Assembly: GCA_020638495.1 (NCBI GenBank)
Contig: JACKIN010000022.1
Location: 1-46,273 of the forward strand
From: Geminicoccaceae bacterium
Lineage (GTDB): Bacteria > Pseudomonadota > Alphaproteobacteria > Geminicoccales > Geminicoccaceae
Length of the DNA: 46,273 bases
Reading direction: 5' to 3'
Part shown: piece by piece, positions 33,988 to 43,597 of the stretch
How the letters are laid out: the number at the start of each line of letters is the position of its first letter
Numbering within the stretch: position 1 is the first letter of the stretch
Position numbers and translations under genes: made by a program
Notes under the pieces: generated by a model
Databases searched by the model: none
What the model saw: only the letters and a program-made list of their open reading frames with translations
What the model was told of the DNA's origin: nothing

Positions 33988-35673
33988 CTAGTCCAGCAAC
34001 CGCAGCCCCTCCGGCCCCGCCACGACATAGCCCCGGTCGGTCAGCTTGAGGTGCGGGATCACCGGGAGCGGCAGGAACGCTAGCTGGAGCAGCGGCTCCT
34101 GGAGCGTGCAGCCGATGTTGCGGGCGGCTGCGCGGAGCTCGATCAGGCGATCGTCGACGAAGGCGAGGTTCTGGTCGGACATGAGGCCGGCGATGGGGAG
34201 CGGGAGGTCGGCGAGGACCTGGCCGTCCCGGACGACCACGGCACCACCCTGGAGCTCGATCAGGTGGTTCGTGGCCCTGGCCATGTCGGCGGGATCGTCG
34301 CCGACGGTGATCAGGTTGTGGCTGTCGTGGCCGATGGAGGTGGCGATGGCACCGCGGACCCTGCCGAAGCCCTTGACCCAGCCCTTGCCGATATTGCCGT
34401 TCAGCCCGTGGCGCTCGAGGACGCAGAGGCGGGCGATCTCCGGGTCCTCGGCCGGCGTGGCCTCGAGGTGGTCGGTCAGGAGGGAGAAGGGGAGCGCGCC
34501 GATGACGTGGGTTCTGGTGTCGCCGTCGAGGGCGAGGTCGGTGGCGGCGACGGGCTCGCGGCGGACGCTGTTGTAGCCGGGGGCGGCGGGGTGGGGGCGG
34601 GGCTCGGCGAGTGCGTCGGCTGCCGGCCGGCCGCCGACCACGACCTCGGCGACGCGCACCTCCTCCAGATCGTCGAGGATGACGAGGTCGGCGCGCTTGC
34701 CGGGTGCGATCACGCCACGGTCGCGCAGGCCGAAGGCGAGGGCGGCGCCCAGCGTGGCGGCGCGGTAGGCGGGGATGGCGGGGGCACCGGCGCGAATCGC
34801 GAGGCGGATGGCGTGGTCGATATGGCCTTCCTCGCGGATCTCCAGCGGGTTGCGGTCGTCGGTGCAGAAGGCGCAGCGCATCCAGGTGGCGTCGGTGATG
34901 ACGGGGGCGAGGGTGGTGACGTTCTTCGCGATGGAGCCTTCGCGCAGGAGGATGTGCATGCCCTTGGCGAGCTTTTCCTCGGCCTCCTCGAGGCTGGTGC
35001 ATTCATGCTCGGTGAGGACGCCCGTGGCGAGATAGGCGTTGAGCTCGCTGCCGCGCAGGAGCGGGCTGTGGCCGTCGATGTGCTGGTTGTGGAAGCGCTC
35101 CAGCTTGGCCAGCATGCCGGCGTCCTTGTGGATGACGCCCGGGAAGTTCATGAGCTCGGCGAGGCCGATGACGGCGGGGTCGGCCAAGAGCGGCAGGAGA
35201 TCGTCGGCCTCCAGCCTGGCGCCGGCGGTCTCGAGCTCGGTGGCGGGGACGCAGGAGCTGAGATTGACCTTCAGCGTCATGGCGAGCTGGCGGCTCGCCT
35301 CGATGAAGTAGGTGATGCCGTCGAGGCCGATGACGTTGGCGATCTCGTGCGGGTCGCAGATCGCCGTGGTGGTGCCGCGGGGCAGCACGCCGCGCTCGAA
35401 CTCGGCCGGCAGGACCATGGAGCTCTCGACGTGGACGTGGGTGTCGATGAAGCCGGGCGCCACGACGCGGCCTTTGGCGTCGATCTCGTGCTGGCCCTCG
35501 TAGACGCCGTGCGTGCCGACGATGGTGTCGCCGGCGATGGCGATGTCCATCGGGCCCTCGATCCGGCCGGTGGCGGTGTTGAGCAGGCAGGCGCCGCGGA
35601 TGACGAGGTCGGCGGGCTCTCTCGCCAGCGCCTGGTCGATGCGGGCGGCGAGGTTCTGCTGCAGGACGGACAT
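33988..35673 (-). CDS. ade: Adenine deaminase
   Basis: A 561-residue metal-dependent amidohydrolase that converts adenine to hypoxanthine in purine salvage. Segments in order: APGFIDTHVHVESSMVLPAE (metal site, about 72), TTTAICDPHEIANVIG (about 101), GLAELMNFPGVI (about 171), HIDGHSPLLRGSELNAYL (about 198), FCTDDRNP (about 272) and IGHDSHNLITVGDD (about 435). Length and order match bacterial Ade. It follows msrA on the minus strand; the 43-base gap holds a hairpin that covers its ribosome binding site. Confidence 0.95.
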   Translation of the reverse strand: MSVLQQNLAARIDQALAREPADLVIRGACLLNTATGRIEGPMDIAIAGDTIVGTHGVYEGQHEIDAKGRVVAPGFIDTHVHVESSMVLPAEFERGVLPRGTTTAICDPHEIANVIGLDGITYFIEASRQLAMTLKVNLSSCVPATELETAGARLEADDLLPLLADPAVIGLAELMNFPGVIHKDAGMLAKLERFHNQHIDGHSPLLRGSELNAYLATGVLTEHECTSLEEAEEKLAKGMHILLREGSIAKNVTTLAPVITDATWMRCAFCTDDRNPLEIREEGHIDHAIRLAIRAGAPAIPAYRAATLGAALAFGLRDRGVIAPGKRADLVILDDLEEVRVAEVVVGGRPAADALAEPRPHPAAPGYNSVRREPVAATDLALDGDTRTHVIGALPFSLLTDHLEATPAEDPEIARLCVLERHGLNGNIGKGWVKGFGRVRGAIATSIGHDSHNLITVGDDPADMARATNHLIELQGGAVVVRDGQVLADLPLPIAGLMSDQNLAFVDDRLIELRAAARNIGCTLQEPLLQLAFLPLPVIPHLKLTDRGYVVAGPEGLRLLD

Positions 35674-35678
35674 GCTTT

Positions 35679-35702
35679 GCTCCGGTGCGCTGGCACCGGA
35701 GC
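35679..35702 (-). promoter_or_regulatory. Hairpin sequestering the ade ribosome binding site
   Basis: In the minus-strand transcript GCTCCGGTGC, loop CAGC, GCACCGGAGC form a perfect 10-bp stem that ends 5 bases before the ade ATG. The only Shine-Dalgarno sequence, GGAG, lies in the 3' arm of the stem, 7-8 bases from the ATG. No T-tract follows, so it is less likely to be a terminator for msrA than a structure limiting ade translation. Confidence 0.6.
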
Positions 35703-35716
35703 GTCATATCAGGCGA

Positions 35717-36385
35717 TCAGGCGGGCGTCATGGTCTCCGCTGTGTCGATGGCGCAGGCGACGCCGGTGCCGCGGAGGCCGCAATAGCCCATCGGGTTCTT
35801 CGCGAGGTATTGCTGGTGATAGCCCTCGGCGAACCAGAACTCGCCTGCGGGGGCGATCTCGGTCGTGACCCTGCCCATGCCGGCGGCGGCGAGCTTCCTG
35901 CCGTAGGCAGTGGCGGTGGCCTTCGCGGCTGCGAGCTGGGCCTCGGTGGTCGTGTAGATGCCGGAGCGGTACTGCGTGCCGACATCGTTGCCCTGGCGCA
36001 TGCCCTGGGTCGGGTCGTGGCTCTCGAAGAAGACCTTGAGGAGGGCCTCGAAGCTGATGACGGCGGGATCCCAGGCGACCAGCACCACCTCGTTGTGGCC
36101 GGTCAGGCCGGAGCAGACCTCCTCGTAGGTCGGGTTGGGGGTCGTGCCCGCGGCATAGCCGGCAGCGGTCGTCCAGACCCCTTCCTGCTGCCAGAAGCGG
36201 CGCTCCGCACCCCAGAAGCAGCCCATGCCGAAGTGGGCCACCTCGATGCCGGCCGGGTAGGGCGGCTCGAGCTCGTGGCCGAGCACGGCATGGCGCGCGG
36301 GCACGGCATAGGCGCGGGCGGCGCGGCCGGGGAGGGCCTGGTCGGCCGTCGGCAGGTCGGCGGATTTCTTCTTCAGGAGCCACAT
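35717..36385 (-). CDS. msrA: Peptide-methionine (S)-S-oxide reductase
   Basis: A 222-residue enzyme that repairs methionine-S-sulfoxide in proteins. The catalytic Cys56 lies in FGMGCFWGAERRFW. VGYAAG-type sequence (AAGYAAGTTPNPTYEEVCSG), GHNEVVLVAWDP, HDPTQGMRQGNDVGTQYRS and a C-terminal YCGLRGTGVAC complete the family pattern. I chose ATG 36385 (MWLLKKKSADL) because relatives begin at this point and GAGG lies 8 bases upstream; the frame is open to 36436. No signal peptide, so cytoplasmic. Confidence 0.95.
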   Translation of the reverse strand: MWLLKKKSADLPTADQALPGRAARAYAVPARHAVLGHELEPPYPAGIEVAHFGMGCFWGAERRFWQQEGVWTTAAGYAAGTTPNPTYEEVCSGLTGHNEVVLVAWDPAVISFEALLKVFFESHDPTQGMRQGNDVGTQYRSGIYTTTEAQLAAAKATATAYGRKLAAAGMGRVTTEIAPAGEFWFAEGYHQQYLAKNPMGYCGLRGTGVACAIDTAETMTPA

Positions 36386-36459
36386 GGGCGGGGCCTCGCA
36401 GGGGAGGGAAGCGTTGAACATGGAAATGGCGCGCAAGGCGGCCGCGTAAAGGGGTGGAA

Positions 36460-37038
36460 TCAGCCGATGCCGAGCGGTCCTTCGCCCCGGTCGATGAGGA
36501 GCGGGATGACGAGGTCCTCCTCGTCGTCGAGATGACGCTCGAGGCGGCGCAGGAAAGCGGGGAGGGTGGTGGCGAGCCCGGCGATGGCGCCCGGGCGATC
36601 GGCAGCGGGTGCTGCCAGGACGCGGAGCAGGGCGTCGCTGGCGGTGCCGAGCTCGGCGATCGCCCGGTCGATGGCGTGATGGTCGGCGTCGAGCACCTCG
36701 AAGCCGCGGGCGAGGCGGGGGTCGGCCGCCTGGAAGACCGGGAAGTAGTGGAGATCCTCGATGCGGTGGTGGCCGTGCAGCTCATGCAGGAGGAAGCCGA
36801 TGCGCGGGCGAAACCAGGGAACGAAGCGGGCGGCGTCGACGCGGTCCTCCTGGAGCTCGCCGGCGGCCATGGTCAGTGCCTGGGTCAGCTCGCGGAAGAG
36901 GTCGTGGCGCTGGAGCCAGAAGCGGCCGGTCGGTCCGATTCCGGCGGCATTCGGCCAGGACTCGCGCGGGTGGCGGTCGAGAAGGACGCGCAGCTCGGGC
37001 GGCCAGCCGGTGCGGCGGTCTAGGTCGAGATCGGTCAT
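36460..37038 (-). CDS. Hemerythrin-like domain protein
   Basis: A 192-residue four-helix-bundle protein with candidate iron ligands in HELHGHHRIEDLHYFP (about 85-100), DADHHAIDRAI (about 118) and LERHLDDEEDLVIPLL (about 165). Related proteins bind O2 or NO or store iron; the role here cannot be told. ATG 37038 is preceded by AGGAG at ideal spacing. An alternative ATG at 37065 overlaps the mtgA stop as ATGA but has no ribosome binding site. It may be co-transcribed with mtgA. Confidence 0.85.
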   Translation of the reverse strand: MTDLDLDRRTGWPPELRVLLDRHPRESWPNAAGIGPTGRFWLQRHDLFRELTQALTMAAGELQEDRVDAARFVPWFRPRIGFLLHELHGHHRIEDLHYFPVFQAADPRLARGFEVLDADHHAIDRAIAELGTASDALLRVLAAPAADRPGAIAGLATTLPAFLRRLERHLDDEEDLVIPLLIDRGEGPLGIG

Positions 37039-37061
37039 GCCCGGCTCCTCATGACGGCCCC

Positions 37062-37805
37062 TCATGACGTTGGGCCGACGCAGTCGAGGAGCGGGCCGAG
37101 CTGGCCGACGCGCTGCTGGATGACGCGGCCGCGATCGTCGGCATAGGGGCCATGCGGGCTGCGGTCACGGGGGGCGGGGAGGATGACGGCGAGGCGGGCG
37201 GCCTCGGCGGGCGAGAGGTCGCTGGCGGGCTTGTCGAACCAGGCCTGCGAGGCGGCCTCCGCACCGTAGATGCCGGGGCCGAGCTCGGCGATGTTGAGGT
37301 AGAGCTCGAGGATGCGCTGCTTGCCCAGGATCAGCTCGAGCTGTGGTGCCAGCCAGGCCTCGAGCAGCTTGCGGGCCAGGTCGCGGCCGGGCCAGAGGAA
37401 GAGGTTCTTCGCCGTCTGCTGGGTGAGCGTGCTGGCGCCGCGCGGCCGCTCGCCGGCGAGGGCCCGCTCGACCTCGGAGCGGAGTGCCGTGAGGTCGAAG
37501 CCCAGATGCTCGCAGAAGAGGTTGTCCTCGGATGCGATCACCGCCCGGGCGAGATCGGGGCTGATCCGGCCCATCGGCCGCCAGCGATAATCCAGTCCCT
37601 CGCCTTCGAGGAGCCTGAGCAGCATGAGCGGTGTCGCCGGCGGCGGCAGGTGGCGCCAGGCGAAGAGCACGAGCGGCGGCAGGACGCAGAGGAGGAGGAA
37701 GAGCCAGAGGCCGGCGCGGCGCAGCAGCCGGGCGAGCAACGAGCGGCGCTTCGGCGCGGTGCCGCTGCGGTCGCGCGAGCGCGCCACGGAGGTCAGAGAC
37801 GGCAA
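37062..37805 (-). CDS. mtgA: Monofunctional biosynthetic peptidoglycan transglycosylase
   Basis: A glycosyltransferase family 51 enzyme of up to 247 residues that polymerises lipid II into glycan strands at the inner membrane. A basic N-terminus and one membrane anchor (LWLFLLLCVLPPLVLFAW, about 33-50) precede the catalytic domain with IASEDNLFCEHLGFD (catalytic Glu, about 91), RGASTLTQQTAKNLFL and GKQRILELYLNIAELG. The start is uncertain: TTG 37805 overlaps the upstream gene by 13 bases, while GTG 37787 lies just after its stop; neither has a clear ribosome binding site. Confidence 0.94.
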   Translation of the reverse strand: MPSLTSVARSRDRSGTAPKRRSLLARLLRRAGLWLFLLLCVLPPLVLFAWRHLPPPATPLMLLRLLEGEGLDYRWRPMGRISPDLARAVIASEDNLFCEHLGFDLTALRSEVERALAGERPRGASTLTQQTAKNLFLWPGRDLARKLLEAWLAPQLELILGKQRILELYLNIAELGPGIYGAEAASQAWFDKPASDLSPAEAARLAVILPAPRDRSPHGPYADDRGRVIQQRVGQLGPLLDCVGPTS

Positions 37806-38146
37806 CGGCCGGTGACGTCGAGCATGGATTCGGCGCTGGTGCGGAGCGTGTTGAGCAACTGGCGGGTGATCGCCTCGTCGTTGCAGCGCAGTGTGACGGT
37901 CTCGGGCGGGTCGGTGGCGAGGCGGATCTCGATCGTGTGCTCGAGAGCGCCGCTGCGGGTGGCCGTGGCGCGGGAGATGCGGCCCCGGTCGAGCATCAGG
38001 AAGACCGTGCCCGACTGGTTGCCGGGCACGAGCTGCTGCAGGAGCAGGAGATCGCCGGCCCGGGCGGTGCCGGCCTGGGCCACGGCGCCCAGGAGGGTGA
38101 GGCCCAGGAGTCCCCGTGCGGCGCGGCTCGTCAGCAATCGGTGCAT
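37793..38146 (-). CDS. Secreted hypothetical protein
   Basis: A 117-residue protein I do not recognise. It has a signal peptide (GLLGLTLLGAVAQAGTARAG), a predicted beta-rich body and one Cys pair (LRCNDE, GRCRL) that could form a periplasmic disulfide. ATG 38146 is preceded by GGGGGAA at good spacing, which supports a real gene. It is the first gene of the minus-strand run leading to mtgA and ends overlapping it. Confidence 0.7.
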   Translation of the reverse strand: MHRLLTSRAARGLLGLTLLGAVAQAGTARAGDLLLLQQLVPGNQSGTVFLMLDRGRISRATATRSGALEHTIEIRLATDPPETVTLRCNDEAITRQLLNTLRTSAESMLDVTGRCRL

Positions 38147-38267
38147 CGGTCGTTCCCCCAGGCCGGCATCATGCTATATCTTCGCCCGGCTGCCAGCTAC
38201 CCGGCGCTCGGCATCGCCCCTCGAGATCGAACGCCTGCAACAGGACCGGAACAAGGGAAATCGCCTC

Positions 38268-38396
38268 ATGAGCTCGCGCAACGTCATCATCGTCGTCGCC
38301 GTCATCGTCGTGCTCGCCATCATCGGCTGGCAGCTCGGCTGGTTCGGCGGTGCGGAGGTGGTCGAGCCGGCCCCGCCCGCGACCACCACCAACTGA
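38268..38396 (+). CDS. 42-residue single-pass membrane protein
   Basis: A short gene encoding MSSRNVIIVVAVIVVLAIIG followed by WQLGWFGG and a Pro/Thr-rich tail ending PPATTTN. One 18-residue hydrophobic helix near the N-terminus would anchor it in the inner membrane. AAGGGAAA lies about 8 bases before the ATG, a TATATC -10-like box is at 38176-38181, and a strong hairpin follows the stop, so it looks like a monocistronic gene. Function unknown. Confidence 0.7.
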   Translation: MSSRNVIIVVAVIVVLAIIGWQLGWFGGAEVVEPAPPATTTN

Positions 38397-38408
38397 GCGG
38401 CGCGCGCG

Positions 38409-38432
38409 ACCGGGCCGCGCTTGCGGCCCGGT
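38409..38432. terminator. Strong hairpin between convergent genes (probable bidirectional terminator)
   Basis: ACCGGGCCGC, loop GCTT, GCGGCCCGGT: a perfect 10-bp GC-rich stem between the stop of the 42-residue protein (38396) and the stop of leuC (38446). There is only a weak T-run on either side, but the position between converging genes fits a two-way terminator. Confidence 0.65.
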
Positions 38433-38445
38433 TGCGCCGGTTCCC

Positions 38446-39861
38446 TCAGACGAGCTCGCGCACGTCCGTCAGGCGGCCGGTGATGGCTGCCGCCACGGCC
38501 ATGGCCGGGCTGACGAGGTGGGTGCGGCCGAGACGGCCCTGCCGGCCCTCGAAATTGCGGTTGCTGGTCGAGGCGCAGCGCTCCTCGGGGGCGAGCTGGT
38601 CCGGGTTCATGCCGAGGCACATGGAGCAGCCGGCCTCGCGCCATTCGAAGCCGGCCGCCTTGAAGATCAGGTCCAGCCCCTCGGCCTCGGCCTGGTGCTT
38701 CACGAGGCCGGAGCCCGGCACCACCATGGCGCGCACGGTATCGGCGATGCGCTTGCCCTCCACCACCTTGGCGGCGGCCCGAAGATCCTCGATCCGGCCA
38801 TTGGTGCATGAGCCGAGGAAGACGCGGTCCACCTTGACCTCGCGCATCGGCGTGCCGGGCTCGAGGCCCATATAGGCGAGCGAGCGCTCCATGGCGGCCC
38901 GCCGGCCGGCGTCCTCCACCTTCGTCGGGTCGGGCACGGCGCCCGAGATGCCGACCACGTCCTGCGGGCTGGTGCCCCAGGTGACCTGCGGCTCGATGTC
39001 CTCGGCCTTCAGGCTCACCTCCTTGTCGTAGAAGGCGCCCGCGTCGGACGGCAGCAGCCGCCAGGCGGCGACCGCCTGCTCGAAGGCGCCCGCCTTGGGC
39101 GCCATCGGACGGCCCTTGATGTACTCGAAGGTCTTCTCGTCCGGGGCGATCAGGCCGGCCCGCGCACCCGCCTCGATCGACATGTTGCAGACCGTCATCC
39201 GGCCCTCCATCGAGAGCGCCCGGATCACCGATCCGGCATATTCGATGACGTGGCCGGTGCCGCCCGCCGTGCCGATCCTGCCGATGATGGCGAGGATCAC
39301 GTCCTTGGCGGTGACGCCGAAGCCGAGCTCGCCGTCGACCGTGATCCGCATGTTGCGGGGGCGCTTCTGCAGCAGCGTCTGCGTTGCCAGGACGTGCTCG
39401 ACCTCGGACGTGCCGATGCCGAAGGCCAGCGCCCCGAAGGCGCCGTGCGTCGAGGTGTGGCTGTCGCCGCAGACGATGGTCGTGCCGGGCAGGGTGAAGC
39501 CCTGCTCCGGGCCGATGATGTGCACGATCCCCTGGCGGATGTCGTTCATGTCGTAGAGCTCGACGCCGAACTCGCGGGCGTTCTGCTCGAGGGCCTCGAC
39601 CTGGATGCGCGCGGTCTCGTCCTTGATGCCCTTGGCCCGGTCCGGGTCGGTCGGCACGTTGTGGTCGACCACGGCGAGCGTCGCCTCGGGCCGGCGCACC
39701 CGGCGGCCGGCGGTGCGCAGGCCCTCGAAGGCCTGCGGGCTGGTCACCTCGTGGACCAGATGCCGGTCGATGTAGATCAGGCAGGTGCCGTCGTCCTGCT
39801 CCTCGACGAGATGCGCCTGCCAGATCTTGTCGAAGAGGGTCTGCGGGCCGTTCACTGCCAT
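38446..39861 (-). CDS. leuC: 3-isopropylmalate dehydratase large subunit
   Basis: A 471-residue aconitase-superfamily subunit that isomerises 2- to 3-isopropylmalate in leucine synthesis. Fe-S and active-site segments are VVCGDSHTSTHGAFGALAFG (about 130), FLGSCTNGRIEDLRAA (about 343) and AGCSMCLGMNPDQL (about 405), supplying the three cluster cysteines. The start MAVNGPQTLFDKIWQAHLV is typical. The partner leuD would be expected downstream but is not in the window; a hairpin and a convergent gene follow instead. Confidence 0.96.
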   Translation of the reverse strand: MAVNGPQTLFDKIWQAHLVEEQDDGTCLIYIDRHLVHEVTSPQAFEGLRTAGRRVRRPEATLAVVDHNVPTDPDRAKGIKDETARIQVEALEQNAREFGVELYDMNDIRQGIVHIIGPEQGFTLPGTTIVCGDSHTSTHGAFGALAFGIGTSEVEHVLATQTLLQKRPRNMRITVDGELGFGVTAKDVILAIIGRIGTAGGTGHVIEYAGSVIRALSMEGRMTVCNMSIEAGARAGLIAPDEKTFEYIKGRPMAPKAGAFEQAVAAWRLLPSDAGAFYDKEVSLKAEDIEPQVTWGTSPQDVVGISGAVPDPTKVEDAGRRAAMERSLAYMGLEPGTPMREVKVDRVFLGSCTNGRIEDLRAAAKVVEGKRIADTVRAMVVPGSGLVKHQAEAEGLDLIFKAAGFEWREAGCSMCLGMNPDQLAPEERCASTSNRNFEGRQGRLGRTHLVSPAMAVAAAITGRLTDVRELV

Positions 39862-39907
39862 CGGGTCGATTCCAGGGGCTCGATTCCAGGGGGGCGGCGA
39901 AAGCCGG

Positions 39908-40315
39908 TCAGGCTTCGCTGCCGGTCGTCTCGGCGGCGGCCTTCGAGGACGGCCGCTCGGTCCGCCGCTCGGCGATGCGGGCCGACTTGCCGCGGCGGTC
40001 GCGCAGGTAATAGAGCTTCGCACGCCGCACCTTGCCGCGCCGCACGACGTCGACGCTGTCGATGCGCGGGCTGTAGAGTGGGAAGACGCGCTCCACACCT
40101 TCGCCGTAGGAGATCTTGCGGACGGTGAAGGACGAGTTCACGCCGCGATTGCGCCTGGCGATACAGACGCCCTCGAAGGCCTGGACGCGCTCGCGGTTGC
40201 CCTCGATCACGCGGACATTGACCCGAAGCGTGTCGCCCGGGCGGAACTCGGGCACCGCGCGCTCGGCGGTCAGGGATGTGATGAGCTGCTGCTCGATCTG
40301 CTGGATGACGTTCAT
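39908..40315 (-). CDS. rplS: 50S ribosomal protein L19
   Basis: A 135-residue large-subunit protein at the 30S-50S interface. It has FRPGDTLRVNVRVIEGNRER (about 24), FEGVCIARRNRGVNSSFTVR and GVERVFPLYSPRID, all classic L19. The C-terminal tail beyond RRGKSARIAER is Ala/Glu-rich, as often in alphaproteobacteria. The ATG overlaps the trmD stop by 4 bases. Confidence 0.97.
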   Translation of the reverse strand: MNVIQQIEQQLITSLTAERAVPEFRPGDTLRVNVRVIEGNRERVQAFEGVCIARRNRGVNSSFTVRKISYGEGVERVFPLYSPRIDSVDVVRRGKVRRAKLYYLRDRRGKSARIAERRTERPSSKAAAETTGSEA

Positions 40316-41052
40316 CGCGGGGGCTCCGGCTGGGCGAACTGATCGGGTTGAGGATGGCCGGCGGCCGTTGCCAGGAGGTCCGGGCGGCGTCGGCGGGTCA
40401 GGGCGAGGGCGGCGGCTTGCCGCCAGGCATGGATCTCGGCGTGGTGGCCGGAGAGGAGGACGGGCGGCACGCTCCGTCCCTCCCAGCTCTGCGGCCGGGT
40501 GTAATGCGGGTATTCGAGGAGGCCCGAGCTGAAGCTCTCCTCCTCGAGCGAGGCGCTGCTGCCGACGACGCCGGGCAAGAGGCGCACGGTCGCGTCGAGG
40601 AGCGCCATGGCGGCGATCTCGCCGCCGGTCATGACGAAATCGCCGAGCGAGACTTCCAGAAAGCCGCAGGCCTCGATCGCCCGCTCGTCGACGCCCTCGT
40701 AGCGGCCCGAGAGGATGACGGCCCCTGGGCCCCCCGCGAGCCGGCGCGCCTCGTCCTGGCTGAAGGGTGCGCCGCGCGGGCTCATGTAGAGCAGCGGGCG
40801 CGCATCGCCGGGCCCGTGCACCGCGGCCACCGCCGCCGCCACCACGTCGGGCCGCATGACCATGCCGGCCCCGCCGCCGAAGGGCGTGTCGTCGACGCTG
40901 CGGTGGCGGTCGGTGGCGAAGTCGCGCAGATCGACCGCATCGAGCGACCAGATGCCGGCCTCGAGCGCCCGGCCGAGCACCGAGCAGCCGAGCGGGCCCG
41001 GGAAGAGGTCGGGGAAGATGGTGAGCACCGAGGCGCGCCAGGGGGTCGTCAT
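40312..41052 (-). CDS. trmD: tRNA (guanine-N1-)-methyltransferase
   Basis: A 246-residue SPOUT enzyme that makes m1G37 in tRNA and so prevents frameshifting. LTIFPDLFPGPLG opens the protein; the trefoil-knot SAM site contains YMSPRGAPFSQDEARRLAGG, LSGRYEGVDERAIEA (about 113) and SLGDFVMTGGEIAAMALLDA (about 132). It is linked by ATGA overlaps to rimM upstream and rplS downstream, the standard order. Confidence 0.97.
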   Translation of the reverse strand: MTTPWRASVLTIFPDLFPGPLGCSVLGRALEAGIWSLDAVDLRDFATDRHRSVDDTPFGGGAGMVMRPDVVAAAVAAVHGPGDARPLLYMSPRGAPFSQDEARRLAGGPGAVILSGRYEGVDERAIEACGFLEVSLGDFVMTGGEIAAMALLDATVRLLPGVVGSSASLEEESFSSGLLEYPHYTRPQSWEGRSVPPVLLSGHHAEIHAWRQAAALALTRRRRPDLLATAAGHPQPDQFAQPEPPR

Positions 41053-41588
41053 GCGGCCGCCTCCGCGCTCTCGGGCAGGGCGGCGCTCGCCACCACCACG
41101 CGGCGACGGTCGAGATCGACCTCCGGCACATGGGCCAGGGTGAAGGCCACCATCTGGCTCGCCCCGGCCGCGTCGACATATTCCAGCACGTCGCCGGCGC
41201 CGAAATCGTGCACCGCGACGACCCGGCCGACCTCCTCGCCGGCCTCGGTCACCACGGAGAGGCCAATGAGATCGGCATGGTAGAACGTGTCGCTCTCGGT
41301 CGCCGGCAGGCGGTCGCGCGGCACGTAGAGCCGAAGGCCGCGCAGCGCCTCGGCGCTGTCCCGGTCGGTGATGCCCTCGGCCCTGACGATGACCCCGCCC
41401 TTGCACGGGCCGATGGCCCGCACGTGGAACAGCTCATGGCCTTCTTCGTCGAAGAGCGCGCCGTAGCCGGCGACGTTCTCCGGCTGCTCGGTGAAGCTCT
41501 TGAGCTTCAGCGCACCGCGCACGCCATGCGCTGCCGCGACCGCGGCGACGCAGACGAGGTTGGGGGGCGCTTGGGTGGAGCCGGACAT
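41049..41588 (-). CDS. rimM: Ribosome maturation factor RimM
   Basis: A 179-residue 30S assembly factor that binds S19. The N-terminal RimM barrel starts with VCVAAVAAAHGVRGALKLKS, and the C-terminal PRC barrel contains YHADLIGLSVVTEAGEEVG and DVLEYVDAAG. It lies between rpsP (29 bases upstream) and trmD (4-base overlap). Confidence 0.95.
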   Translation of the reverse strand: MSGSTQAPPNLVCVAAVAAAHGVRGALKLKSFTEQPENVAGYGALFDEEGHELFHVRAIGPCKGGVIVRAEGITDRDSAEALRGLRLYVPRDRLPATESDTFYHADLIGLSVVTEAGEEVGRVVAVHDFGAGDVLEYVDAAGASQMVAFTLAHVPEVDLDRRRVVVASAALPESAEAAA

Positions 41589-41617
41589 GGGCTGGGCGAT
41601 CCCGGGCCTTGGGCGCG

Positions 41618-41959
41618 TCAGGCGCTCGCGGCCTCGGTCTCGGCCTTCGCCTTCTTCGCGGCGATCTCATCGGCCTTCTTGCCGGTGCCGCGCAGGCGCG
41701 TCGCACCCGGCACGATGCCGGCCTTGTCGAGGAAGCGGGCCATGCGGTCGCTGACCTGGGCGCCGTGGCCGAGATAGTGGCGGATGCGCTCCTCGTTCAT
41801 GACGATGCGCTCCGGATGCTCGTCGGGCAGCAGCGGGTTGTAGTGGCCGAGCTTCTCGAGGAAGCGGCCGTCGCGGGCGTAGCGCGTGTCGGCGGCGATG
41901 ATGCGGTAGTAGGGGCGCTTCTTCGCGCCCCCTCGGGCCAGGCGGATCTTGACGGCCAT
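41618..41959 (-). CDS. rpsP: 30S ribosomal protein S16
   Basis: A 113-residue small-subunit protein beginning MAVKIRLARGGAKKRPYYRI, the S16 hallmark, with GRFLEKLGHYNPL following. The conserved core is about 80 residues; an Ala/Glu/Lys-rich tail makes up the rest, as is common in this class. Confidence 0.97.
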   Translation of the reverse strand: MAVKIRLARGGAKKRPYYRIIAADTRYARDGRFLEKLGHYNPLLPDEHPERIVMNEERIRHYLGHGAQVSDRMARFLDKAGIVPGATRLRGTGKKADEIAAKKAKAETEAASA

Positions 41960-42016
41960 GAATGTTCCAGACGGTTGGGGTTGGTTGAACGGGGCTCGGT
42001 CGGCTCGAGGGCGGGG

Positions 42017-43369
<1,353 letters not shown>

Positions 43370-43487
43370 GTCCCGCACCATGGACGAGGACCCGGGCCGG
43401 TCGCCCGCTGCGCCACGTCGGTTCCTCGTGAAGAAGTCATTGCGCAACAGCGCTCGCCGCGCCCTTGCGGGAGCGTCGCGAAGGGGC

Positions 43488-43517
43488 TTTCTAGGCGGCC
43501 CTGCCGGCCAGCGTCAA
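43488..43517 (-). promoter_or_regulatory. Candidate sigma70 promoter for the ffh-leuC block
   Basis: On the minus strand TTGACG (43512-43517) and TAGAAA (43488-43493) are 18 bases apart, 119 bases upstream of the ffh start. The match to consensus is 5/6 and 4/6. The divergent dapF gene begins 80 bases on the other side. Confidence 0.5.
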
Positions 43518-43597
43518 GTCGGAACGGGCGGAGCCGGCGGCGCGGGGCGACGCTTTCACGGCCCGACGGGCAATTGCGTTCAAGGCCGCTTCGCCTT

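Noticed and set aside
35679..35702. Intrinsic terminator for msrA
   Set aside because: The stem is perfect but not followed by a T-tract and it embeds the ade ribosome binding site, so a translational role is preferred.
34264..35868. 534-residue plus-strand open frame
   Set aside because: Antisense shadow of adenine deaminase; Gly/Val/Asp-rich with no recognisable domain.
37038..37065. Start of the hemerythrin-like gene at 37065
   Set aside because: It overlaps the mtgA stop as ATGA, but AGGAG sits at ideal spacing before ATG 37038 and the extra nine residues show no family resemblance.
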